A DNA stretch of 20,285 bases, taken from positions 1 to 20,285 of the forward strand of contig JAAZDH010000111.1 of the NCBI GenBank assembly GCA_012512865.1. Reading direction: 5' to 3'. Source of the stretch: Clostridiaceae bacterium (GTDB lineage: Bacteria; Bacillota; Clostridia; Acetivibrionales; DUMC01). Below are positions 14,501-20,285 of the stretch, piece after piece. Each line of letters starts with the position of its first letter. Position 1 is the first letter of the stretch. Below the pieces are notes generated by a model. That model searched no databases. It saw only the letters and a program-made list of their open reading frames with translations, and was not told the origin of the DNA. The translations under genes and the position numbers were made by a program.

Positions 14501-17294
14501 CTATGCTATCGGAGTATATACTGCTCTCATTCTCCAGGGCATCCCGGAATTTAACCGATACGGTATGTTCCCCTTCAGTTCCGGGAATCTCCAGGACCTT
14601 GCTTGTTGTGAATTCCTCCCAGTCGCTCCACTCCCCGTTATCTATGGAAAAAGACATCTCAACCGGGGGCGTGAAATCGCTGGACGTTAATACAACGCTT
14701 ATACTTGTATCATTTGTATAATCTTTTTCTATATCAATTGAGCCTTCCGGGCCCGTGTTATCCAGCTTAAAACCTCCGCTTCTCAAAGTAGCGGCGTTTC
14801 CTGCAGAATCATATACTTTCACGTATATATAGAAAACCCCTGTTTTATTCTCAAGCTGGAAATTTATGCTAGACGAGGTGCTCCAGCTTGTGTCATCCCA
14901 GCCTTCATCAGGGTTGCTTGAAATTAAATATTTTATGGTAAAGTCTTCAATATCCGTGGTATAGTTGTCAGTAATATTAAGCTCAACATCCACGGAACGT
15001 TTGCCCCCTTCTTCACTGTTGGGGCTGAAAGAGAGCATGGGTGGAGTATTGTCCAGGAAGAAAGCCGAAGAAGTATTTCCTCCCGTATTGCCAAAACTAT
15101 CGCTGCTTTTTACATGGAGGTACCAAGTGCCGTTTTGTCCAGCCGGGGTGCTAACTGTCGAGGAATAGGTTTTTGACCCGCCATTGTAAAGTAAAACCCA
15201 GCCCGCATCGTCCATGCCAGGAAAGGCGACGGACTGCGTCCACTGGTAATATGAAGGTCCCAGCATCCCGTCGGATTCCTCGAGTTGAACCGTTACCTGC
15301 CTTTGCCTTGCAGGCTCCTCGTTGCCAGTTGGTGAAAAAGATATTGTCGGCGGTGTTTTATCCACCTTGAAAACGGCCGAATCTTGTGAACTAACATTTC
15401 CCGCAATATCATAAGCCCTTACAGACAAAACATATTCTCCTTCATCAGCATCCTCCGGTGTAGTTGTACTATCCCCGTTGTTAATAGTATGCCAGCCGTA
15501 TTCCCTTTCAATTGTAATGTTCTTCCACTGGCATTCCAGCTTGTCCAGCCCGGAGTGTGCATCCGATGCAGTAACTGTAATAGTATGGCTTCCTCCCGCA
15601 CTACCCGTGTCAGGAGAGAAGTTTATCACCGGTCCCGTGTTGTCCAGGTAAACCCCTGTTGATGTCCCAACCGTGCTATTTCCTACCTTATCAAGGGCCC
15701 TTATATGCAAGTAATATATCCCGGTAGCATCGGCCGGTACGGGAATATTTGCCCCGCTCATTGCTTCCGGTGCCCCGCTCCAATTATCAGGAGGGGTGGT
15801 ACCGGTGCTCCACTGGTACTGGATTTTATCAATCCCGCTTATGTTATCTGAAACCGTAACACTTATTGGATGCGTCTTTTTATATTCATTAATATCGCTT
15901 CCGTGGTTCCAGCTAACTATTGCAGGACCTTGGGTGTCTATTCTTATATTCTTTTTGCTGCCAAAGGTACTGCCCTTTGAAAGGTCCCGATCTGTCGCAT
16001 GGCCTGCAGCGTCTTGTACGTCTCCGCCTGCAATTTCCAATACATCAAGCTTTATTGTATTATCCCCGGCCTGTATCGTATATTCAAAGGTAAGGGTATC
16101 TGTGCCGGATCCGCTTTTATACACGGCATCTCTTCCTGTATTCAATTTAAGTACCGGTGCCTGGTGAACTGTCACATTTTCACTAAATTTCAACTGTATA
16201 CTGATGACATCCCCTGCCTTGTAGAAGCCATCACCATTGCTGCTGGTGCACTCGGTAACGGTGGGGGTTTTCGTGTCAATATAAATGTTCTTGTTTTGTA
16301 TTTTCCCGCTCCTTGATTCAGTAAAACTATTTCCCGCATGATCTTTAACATATCCTGATTGTATCCATCGTGTGATAGTTAGCGGCGAGCTGGTATCATG
16401 GCCTGGCTGGACCGTGTACCTGAAGGTGAGGGTATTAGTGCCTGAACCACTGGAGTAAACAGCAGTCCCGCCATTGCTAAGCCCAATATTGGCCCCGCTA
16501 TTACAAACAACGGGCTCCGTAAACTTCAGTATAATGTCCATGACAGTGCCTTCCTTGTATGTCCCGCTTGAAAGGTTGGTCTGTAACCCGTTATCGCCCG
16601 AAAGCAGCCTGGGGGCAACCACGTCTGTCACGATAAGCTCCAGGTCATCGAAGTATGCATCACAATCACTGCCGTCATAACGTGTACCTCCAAGCTCCAC
16701 ACGAAGATACCTGGTCCCGCTGGGAATCGAATAAGGTCCTCCCCCCTTCTGTTTCCAGTCATTGCCTATATCTTCCGGTTCGCTGGAATATAGCTCTCTG
16801 ATAGCGGTTCCGTCACTTCTCAATGCTGTTAATGCCATCCATGCTTCGTCACCATCCCCAAAAAACCAGTCATAAGTTCTCAACCAGCCATAAAATTCTA
16901 CCCTTAGCTCACCATTGTCAATTCTTGCAGCCTGGTCTCCAATATATATGTACTGGTATAAAAGTCCCCCACTTGCTTCTCCAGGGCAAAAACTACTATA
17001 GCCGCTTCGCCTGTAGTTTAAATCTTCACCATTAAGGTAGACCCCGTCCTGCCAATCCCCGCTGTAGATATACCAGTCATAGATCATATATTTATCATTC
17101 CTAGAATCATACCATACATATTCCGCACCTGGATTTTTAATAACGTTTTGATTGAACCTGCCATCGAAATTGACTGTTGCATCTGCCGGAGGTGAATATG
17201 CAGCAACCTCCTGCGGCCATTGCACAAGTGATAGGATTAGTATGCTGCACAATATCCCGCACAGCACCCAGCGCAGCTTTTTACTTAGCTTCAT
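11574..17294 (-). CDS. Giant exported multi-Ig surface protein with N-terminal carbohydrate-binding-like domain
   Basis: 1,906 residues from ATG 17294-17292, with GGGGGG about 8 bases upstream. A signal peptide covers ~1-32 (VLCGILCSILILSLVQW ... EVAA). Residues ~45-230 resemble a jelly-roll sugar-binding domain (LRVEFYGWLRTYDWF; YLRVELGGTRYDGSDCDAYF; DDLELIV). Two SwmB-like repeats follow (~231-460: FSENVTVHQAPVLKL; YKSGSGTDTLTFEYT), then about five Ig-like domains with a YYQW core (~460-935) and one more at ~1022-1118. Nine ~75-90 residue modules with the pattern YST..WTN..VTVT ... YVFTENGSFTFRF.D.AGN ... NIDKTPP span ~935-1735. A DUF5011/HYR-like domain (~1735-1815) and an unassigned ~90-residue C-terminus finish it. 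No SLH, LPXTG or membrane anchor is visible, so it may be secreted or held by the SLH protein encoded next to it. Function unknown, probably a surface fibre or adhesin. Confidence 0.88.
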   Translation of the reverse strand: MKLSKKLRWVLCGILCSILILSLVQWPQEVAAYSPPADATVNFDGRFNQNVIKNPGAEYVWYDSRNDKYMIYDWYIYSGDWQDGVYLNGEDLNYRRSGYSSFCPGEASGGLLYQYIYIGDQAARIDNGELRVEFYGWLRTYDWFFGDGDEAWMALTALRSDGTAIRELYSSEPEDIGNDWKQKGGGPYSIPSGTRYLRVELGGTRYDGSDCDAYFDDLELIVTDVVAPRLLSGDNGLQTNLSSGTYKEGTVMDIILKFTEPVVCNSGANIGLSNGGTAVYSSGSGTNTLTFRYTVQPGHDTSSPLTITRWIQSGYVKDHAGNSFTESRSGKIQNKNIYIDTKTPTVTECTSSNGDGFYKAGDVISIQLKFSENVTVHQAPVLKLNTGRDAVYKSGSGTDTLTFEYTIQAGDNTIKLDVLEIAGGDVQDAAGHATDRDLSKGSTFGSKKNIRIDTQGPAIVSWNHGSDINEYKKTHPISVTVSDNISGIDKIQYQWSTGTTPPDNWSGAPEAMSGANIPVPADATGIYYLHIRALDKVGNSTVGTSTGVYLDNTGPVINFSPDTGSAGGSHTITVTASDAHSGLDKLECQWKNITIEREYGWHTINNGDSTTTPEDADEGEYVLSVRAYDIAGNVSSQDSAVFKVDKTPPTISFSPTGNEEPARQRQVTVQLEESDGMLGPSYYQWTQSVAFPGMDDAGWVLLYNGGSKTYSSTVSTPAGQNGTWYLHVKSSDSFGNTGGNTSSAFFLDNTPPMLSFSPNSEEGGKRSVDVELNITDNYTTDIEDFTIKYLISSNPDEGWDDTSWSTSSSINFQLENKTGVFYIYVKVYDSAGNAATLRSGGFKLDNTGPEGSIDIEKDYTNDTSISVVLTSSDFTPPVEMSFSIDNGEWSDWEEFTTSKVLEIPGTEGEHTVSVKFRDALENESSIYSDSIVYDITPPEVVDVTYSTEEWTNKPVKVTIVLSDNFTPADEIVITNTNNNPFFEFQKNGSFTFEFRDLAGNQGNYYVEVNNIDKEAPSIWFDPDGTSANERKQSVSATINASDNVTSSEEIEMYYQWSQNDTSPSQDWIALAPGDTVEKSEGDGNWYLWVRAVDKVGNERTVRSNRFLLDNTPPVGTITYSTTKRTAQPVTATLHTNEEVIITNPPDGSNEYVFTENGTFEFVFVDLAGNEGRAIAEVNNIDKSLPKADISYSTTYWTNEAVTVTISVVGENPGELFDFVVDGHHELVSSETNEEGLIIQAVYKLHENGSISFKIRDLETGVEGEDVAVVQNIDKTPPHVEEVYYSETSWTNKNVTVTITVKDDCSSVTFLNPEGNTYVFTENGEYTFRFRDEAGNIEEKTIKIDYIDKEAPNPEIKYSSKDRVENEEFWTNENVTVTISFPNESEPVTILNNNGSNTYVFSNNGSFTFQFVDVAGNEGSCQVVISKIDRTPPGGRLEYSTLTWTNQDVVVTLIAEDDSCEPVIVLNDEVDKENNTYIFTENGSFTFRFRDAAGNTSTLTAQVDRIDKEPPVLKVMYSNVVVDDGNETLIPTNTMVKASVSANEPVTLLNDGGGSVYQESNGDTFIFVARDRAGNESSIMAVARGIDRTPPVPYIEYSPNLGPGETTRGNVVAIVGADEEFYVLNNGRKKEYVFTENGSFTFLIQDLAGNTAEITAEVNCIDKSRAKISLNYSTTEPTRDNVTVLIEADRPLTILNNEGSNEVVFEQNGVKWIEVEDTMGNKYTIKIEVTNIDREAPSIKFFEGEDLILERNQEVDYLADVEAVDNIDGDVLSRVNVQSNVNVDVEGSYSVTYSVSDTAGNVTTVTRRAIVVSPGRFRVYINSKEDASDEIIVYGSGISVKLIGAMGETKVRYAEGKQVSRYFKENDAILLKNNYLEVTGSGYYTLHVQDQERQTRLIYVYIVYEQQ

Positions 17295-17415
17295 TACGCC
17301 AACCCCCCAATAATCCTTTCTAATCTTGCTAATTAAAAATACATGTGAATATTTTCTTTAAGAGATTTTCTAAATTATCTAAATTTAACCATTAAAATTT
17401 ACATAAGAATCCAAT

Positions 17416-17444
17416 TTTATAATAACACTAAAACCGGAAGTGAA
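17416..17444 (-). promoter_or_regulatory. Candidate sigma-A promoter of the giant multi-Ig gene
   Basis: On the minus strand TTCACT (17444-17439) and TATAAA (17421-17416) are separated by 17 bases, matching consensus at 4/6 and 5/6. Initiation near 17409 gives a leader of about 115 AT-rich bases before the ATG at 17294. No riboswitch fold was recognised in that leader. Confidence 0.5.
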
Positions 17445-17572
17445 GCTATAGTTTACGCATGAAATAATCATTTTTTTGAACAAATGGCATATTTACGGTA
17501 CAAAAGCTTGTTTATTGAAATTAAAAGAAATTAATATTAATGTGATAATTTATGATATTAACTGGGGATTAT

Positions 17573-17625
17573 ATGCAGGGTTTTATGCAGGGTTTAATAT
17601 GAATACTATAAATATGAATACTAAC
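17573..17625. repeat. Short tandem repeats downstream of the LytTR ORF
   Basis: ATGCAGGGTTTT/ATGCAGGGTTTA (12 bp, 17573-17596) is followed by two 15-bp AATATGAATACTATA-like units (17596-17625, one base shared). They lie in the 341-bp gap between the LytTR ORF and the giant multi-Ig gene. That gap otherwise holds the promoter at 17416-17444 and AT-rich sequence; no terminator or RNA gene was seen. A 61-codon plus-strand frame through it (17476-17661) is low complexity (YAGFYAGFNMNTINMNTN) and is not called as a gene. Confidence 0.55.
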
Positions 17626-17635
17626 ATTAACATGT

Positions 17636-17983
17636 CTAGCCTAAATCCAGCATTTCCTTGATGAATAATGCATTTTTCCGGCTAACCGGTATATATTCCT
17701 TGTGTCCTGCAATTTTAAGAAAATAAGAGTTCCTGAATATAACTGAAATTCTCTCCACCTTGTTCAAATTGACAAGGTAACTTCTGTAGCAGCGGAAAAA
17801 ATCCAGCCTGGCCAGTTTTTCCTCCCAGTAATTCAAGGAATGCCTTGTTCTATATTCTTTTTGTTTCGTTACCACCATGACATTTCGATTTTGGAAATAA
17901 AGGAATAAAACATCCGATGGATTTAGAAGAATAATATCCTCCCCATCCAAGGCAGGAATCTTTCTTATATTGTTCGTAATCAT
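17636..17983 (-). CDS. LytTR DNA-binding domain, C-terminal half of a split response regulator
   Basis: A 115-residue LytTR domain: IPALDGEDIILLNPSDVLFLY, HSLNYWEEKLARLDFFRCYRSYLVNLNKVERI, then YIPVSRKNALFIKEML. LytTR domains bind short direct repeats and are usually fused to a receiver domain, as in AgrA and LytR. The ATG overlaps the stop of the receiver ORF (TAATG), and an AGGAG lies 14 bases upstream, so coupled reinitiation is possible. The same frame also stays open upstream for 19 codons (SACREREKEEDITGEKSSL) back to a T7 run in the receiver ORF, and a -1 slip there would make one 277-residue regulator. No histidine kinase is in the window. The likely targets are the surface genes next door, by position only. 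Confidence 0.85.
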   Translation of the reverse strand: MITNNIRKIPALDGEDIILLNPSDVLFLYFQNRNVMVVTKQKEYRTRHSLNYWEEKLARLDFFRCYRSYLVNLNKVERISVIFRNSYFLKIAGHKEYIPVSRKNALFIKEMLDLG

Positions 17984-18468
17984 TAAACTGGATTTTTCTC
18001 CTGTGATATCTTCTTCTTTTTCCCGTTCCCGGCAGGCGGAAAAAAATTGATTGCCCTTTTTATTGTTTTATCGATTCTTGACTTCGTTACCGGTTTTAGT
18101 ATGTAATCCATGGCATTAATCTCAAAGGCTCGAATGGCATAATCATCATAAGCGGTTACAAATACGATTTCTGTCGACGGTGCAATGTTCTTGATTTTTT
18201 CCGCTGTCATGAAACCATTACTCCCAGGTATAGAAATGTCCAGGAATACCAGGTCGGGCTTAATTTTGCTTATTTTCTGCAGTACTTTTTCCGAATCAGC
18301 AAAAGCTTTCAGTACTTCCAGTTCTTCATACTGTTCCACAATACATTTAAGCTGTTCCAGCGCCACTTGTTCATCACCAATGAGCATGGTCTTAATAATT
18401 AACCTTTTCGCATTTACTTCCCTATTAATCCCATTAGCAACCATGGCATTGTGCACAGCATCATGCAT
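17983..18468 (-). CDS. Response-regulator receiver domain, N-terminal half of a split LytTR regulator
   Basis: 161 residues from ATG 18468, with AGGGAGGG about 12 bases upstream. Residues ~27-140 form a CheY-like receiver: phosphorylation Asp77 in PDLVFLDISIPG, Thr105 in VFVTAYDDY and Lys125 in YILKPV are kept. The acidic pair near the N-terminus is Gly31-Asp32 where most members have Asp-Asp, which may weaken magnesium binding. Residues 1-26 are an unusual extension; Met28 (18387) would give a normal-length receiver but has a poorer ribosome site. The ORF ends in a Lys-rich tail (PPAGNGKKKKISQEKNPV) unlike a receiver-LytTR linker. That tail begins directly after the T7 run 18046-18040, supporting a frame change there. 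It lies 60 bases after the glycosylase gene, probably in the same transcript. Confidence 0.85.
   Translation of the reverse strand: MHDAVHNAMVANGINREVNAKRLIIKTMLIGDEQVALEQLKCIVEQYEELEVLKAFADSEKVLQKISKIKPDLVFLDISIPGSNGFMTAEKIKNIAPSTEIVFVTAYDDYAIRAFEINAMDYILKPVTKSRIDKTIKRAINFFPPAGNGKKKKISQEKNPV
18040..18046 (-). promoter_or_regulatory. T7 run in -1 slippery phase (T TTT TTT) joining receiver and LytTR frames
   Basis: On the minus strand the receiver frame reads AAT TTT TTT CCG, so the heptamer is T TTT TTT in the phase of a canonical -1 slippery site. After a one-base back-slip the ribosome or polymerase would read TCC GCC TGC CGG GAA and so on, 19 sense codons without a stop, directly into the LytTR ATG. 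The resulting linker SACREREKEEDITGEKSSL is charged and polar, as expected between the domains. I did not find a clear stimulatory stem. A one-base deletion or a sequencing error in the T-run would look the same. Confidence 0.5.
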
Positions 18469-18528
18469 GGGATTACCACTCCCTCCCTACTCCATGTTTG
18501 CCAAAAGGCAGTGCATGAAAAACCATTT

Positions 18529-19248
18529 CTATTTTACAGGTACTGATACATAAGGATTTCCCTTGATTAAAAATCTCCAAGGGAAATCCCTGGCTTCTTC
18601 CGCGTAGTCAATGTTAATCCTTTTGCTTCTTGCTATTTGAGAATCTTCCACCTTTTCCCCGTATGCCAGGTAAAAATCATTACTCCACAAGGGTTTCCCG
18701 TTTTGCTCCCTTGTAATGCCAAACGCCTTGCAAAGCTTCCCGGGCCCGTTTGTAAGGTTTATTCTGCGTGGTACGGCAAGATCGTGTGCTGTTTTCCCAT
18801 ACCGCAAAAGGGCCATGTAATCTTCCCCTTCAACGGGTTCTATTCCCCTGATCAAAACGGCGCAAGGCTCACCGTATTCTTCCGTAACCACGTTTAAACA
18901 ATAATACATCCCGTAAATGAAATAAACGTATGCATGACCGGGAGGTCCAAACATAACCTCCGTCCGCGGTGTCCTCCTGTAGTTGTAACTGTGGGCACCT
19001 TTATCTATTGGGCCCTTGTATGCTTCCGTTTCGACAATCTTCCCAATTAACCGGTGCCCGCCAATTACCCTGACGAGGTATTTCCCCAGCAAACCGGGGG
19101 CCACTTCCAGTGTATCCCGGTTGTAAAACTCGCAGGGTAATATTTCCATGCTGTTCTTCTCATGTATATCTTCCTTCATATATGTACATTTCTCCATGTA
19201 AACCATGTATATCATATATATTAAATATATGCAGTATTTACCTGTCAT
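18529..19248 (-). CDS. aag: 3-methyladenine DNA glycosylase (AAG/MPG family)
   Basis: Removes alkylated purines such as 3-methyladenine from DNA, starting base-excision repair. The family core is clear: LLGKYLVR, then KIVETEAYKGP with the catalytic Glu75 and Tyr77, GAHSYNYRRTPRTEVMFGPP with His86, AYVYFIYGMYYCLNVV, and NLTNGPGKLCKAFGI. The longest frame starts at ATG 19248, overlapping the dipeptidase stop as ATGA. However, its first 23 residues (YCIYLIYMIYMVYMEKCTY) come from AT-rich TATATA-like DNA and are not part of the family. ATG 19179 (MKEDIHEKNS) has a GGAG 10 bases before it and gives ~216 residues, closer to the usual ~200. The overlap suggests coupling with the dipeptidase; the link to peptide metabolism is probably only shared transcription. 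Function highly likely, exact start uncertain. Confidence 0.92.
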   Translation of the reverse strand: MTGKYCIYLIYMIYMVYMEKCTYMKEDIHEKNSMEILPCEFYNRDTLEVAPGLLGKYLVRVIGGHRLIGKIVETEAYKGPIDKGAHSYNYRRTPRTEVMFGPPGHAYVYFIYGMYYCLNVVTEEYGEPCAVLIRGIEPVEGEDYMALLRYGKTAHDLAVPRRINLTNGPGKLCKAFGITREQNGKPLWSNDFYLAYGEKVEDSQIARSKRINIDYAEEARDFPWRFLIKGNPYVSVPVK

Positions 19249-20285
19249 GTAGCTATCTCATACATGGCCTGGGTGCATATCCGGGCATGCCTCATCAATT
19301 CCTCTATAGAGACATGCTCATCCGGCTGGTGTGCTCCGGTTCCTGCACCTCCGAAAGCAACACCATTGTTTTTCAGGGTTCTTGCATACGTGCCTCCGCC
19401 GATGGAAAGAAGCCCTGCTTTTTTGCCCGTTATTTTTTCGTACGCGCTTCCAAGCTTCACAATGAGCGGGTGATTTTCCGGCATGTAAAGGGGTGGCAAG
19501 TGCTCAATTATTTCAACGCCGACATCTTCCTTATCGGCCTTTTCCCTTAATATATCAACTATGCTCCCGTAATTGCAGGTGACAGGATATCGTATGTCAA
19601 GAGCCGCCCTTTTTTCCCCCTGGTTACATCTTATTTTACCTAGGTTCAGCGTAAGGGCACCCGATTCTTCATCTTTAAAATTAATCCCCAGGGACTGCCC
19701 CGTGGTATCAAGGCCTATTTTATTCCTATAAATAAATCCTGGCAAACCATCCAGGCAAACAACCTTGCCAAGAAAATCCAGGAGCCTGTAAATTGCATTA
19801 ATACCGTTTTCAGGGCTTGCAGCATGTGCCGACCTGCCCCTTGCACGTATGCACATATCTCCACCTTCTACTGTCAAGACCTCGATGCCGTTTCCACCTG
19901 CTTTTCCAGCAAGTCCCTGCAAGTGAAGGATTTCATCCGGCTGCAACTGCCCAGCTTGGATACATGCACTACTCCAGGCTGGTACCATATTTACCGCGTC
20001 TCCGCCAATAATCTCCATGAACGGTGCCAAGGGTTCCCCCTTGTTTTTATGCCTGCCCTTGCACCCGTTGTTAAAATCTTTCCTGCCTTGTCCTTGCTCT
20101 CCCTTTGCATTTTCATTCCCGGTAAAACCCTTTTCTACCAGGGCCAGCTGCAGTATCCCCTTCTCCCTGTTTATCACCGGGTAGCGGGCATCGGGGGAAA
20201 ACCCCAACCGTGGTACGGGTTCCCTGGTAAAATAATATTTCATGTCCTGCATCCCGTTCTCCTCGTTGGTACCAAGTATAACCCT
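19245..20285 (-). CDS. M20-family dipeptidase (PepV/Sapep type), 5' end beyond window
   Basis: The frame is open to the right edge: before the ATG at 20252 it reads RVILGTNEENG, a conserved metallopeptidase segment with the Glu-Glu pair (general base and metal ligand). The ATG is therefore internal and the true N-terminus lies outside; 347 residues are visible of the ~450-470 usual in PepV. Other family marks are GFSPDARYPVINREKG, GGDAVNMVPAW, RSAHAASPENGINAI (lid-domain His) and IGGGTYARTLKNN ... GTGAHQPDEHVSIEEL (metal-binding His). It should be a cytoplasmic zinc-dependent enzyme cleaving dipeptides. A charged insert (~residues 55-85 of the visible part, GEQGQGRKDFNNGCKGRHKN) is longer than I expect. 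It ends TGA overlapping the glycosylase ATG. Confidence 0.9.
   Translation of the reverse strand, partial: RVILGTNEENGMQDMKYYFTREPVPRLGFSPDARYPVINREKGILQLALVEKGFTGNENAKGEQGQGRKDFNNGCKGRHKNKGEPLAPFMEIIGGDAVNMVPAWSSACIQAGQLQPDEILHLQGLAGKAGGNGIEVLTVEGGDMCIRARGRSAHAASPENGINAIYRLLDFLGKVVCLDGLPGFIYRNKIGLDTTGQSLGINFKDEESGALTLNLGKIRCNQGEKRAALDIRYPVTCNYGSIVDILREKADKEDVGVEIIEHLPPLYMPENHPLIVKLGSAYEKITGKKAGLLSIGGGTYARTLKNNGVAFGGAGTGAHQPDEHVSIEELMRHARICTQAMYEIAT

Noticed and set aside
17295..17409. Riboswitch in the leader of the multi-Ig gene
   Set aside because: The ~115-base leader is AT-rich and shows no stable stem or known riboswitch core that I can recognise by eye.
17476..17661. 61-codon plus-strand frame
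   Set aside because: Starts with TTG, has no ribosome site, is made largely of short tandem repeats and runs into the end of the LytTR gene on the other strand.

Overview
The window looks like a chromosomal piece of a low-to-moderate G+C, Gram-positive anaerobe of the Clostridia type. The evidence is S-layer homology (SLH) wall-anchoring repeats, a LytTR response regulator, a PepV/Sapep-like dipeptidase, an AraC regulator beside a sugar-acting protein, strong AGGAGG/GGGGG ribosome sites and TTG/GTG start candidates. No rRNA, tRNA, CRISPR array or intact transposase gene was seen. The lineage is inferred from gene content only.

Layout. (1) 1-2443: a DUF4838 (GH67/GH20-like) protein runs off the left edge on the minus strand. 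A plus-strand AraC regulator diverges from it across a 487-bp intergenic region holding a good sigma-A promoter, four ATTGCAA motifs and a six-copy imperfect 13-14 bp tandem repeat. The AraC stop codon lies inside a 75-bp near-palindrome. (2) 2542-4720: a minus-strand cytoplasmic protein that reads as a seven-bladed beta-propeller, a broken DUF1854 fragment (plus), a 17-bp tandem repeat and a minus-strand terminator. (3) 4742-17294: two giant exported minus-strand proteins of Ig-like, fibronectin-like and carbohydrate-binding-like modules. The downstream one ends in three SLH domains but is split by an apparent one-base deletion. A 245-bp gap between them holds three 27-bp GTGACA...TGTCAC elements. 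(4) 17636-20285: a minus-strand gene run, dipeptidase (5' end beyond the right edge) > 3-methyladenine DNA glycosylase (ATGA overlap) > receiver ORF > LytTR ORF (TAATG overlap).

How the parts may work together. The AraC regulator probably controls the divergent DUF4838 gene, a usual polysaccharide-utilisation arrangement. The receiver and LytTR ORFs are halves of one regulator: a -1 slip on a perfectly phased T TTT TTT run joins them with no intervening stop. They lie just upstream of the giant surface-protein genes, so they are candidate regulators of them. The giant proteins probably form an SLH-anchored surface assembly.

The signals most worth checking are the slippery T7 site in the LytTR regulator, the homopolymer frameshift in the SLH protein, the 27-bp element cluster, the 13-14 bp operator-like array and the large palindrome at the end of araC. 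At least three reading frames here are broken, so assembly error must be excluded first.
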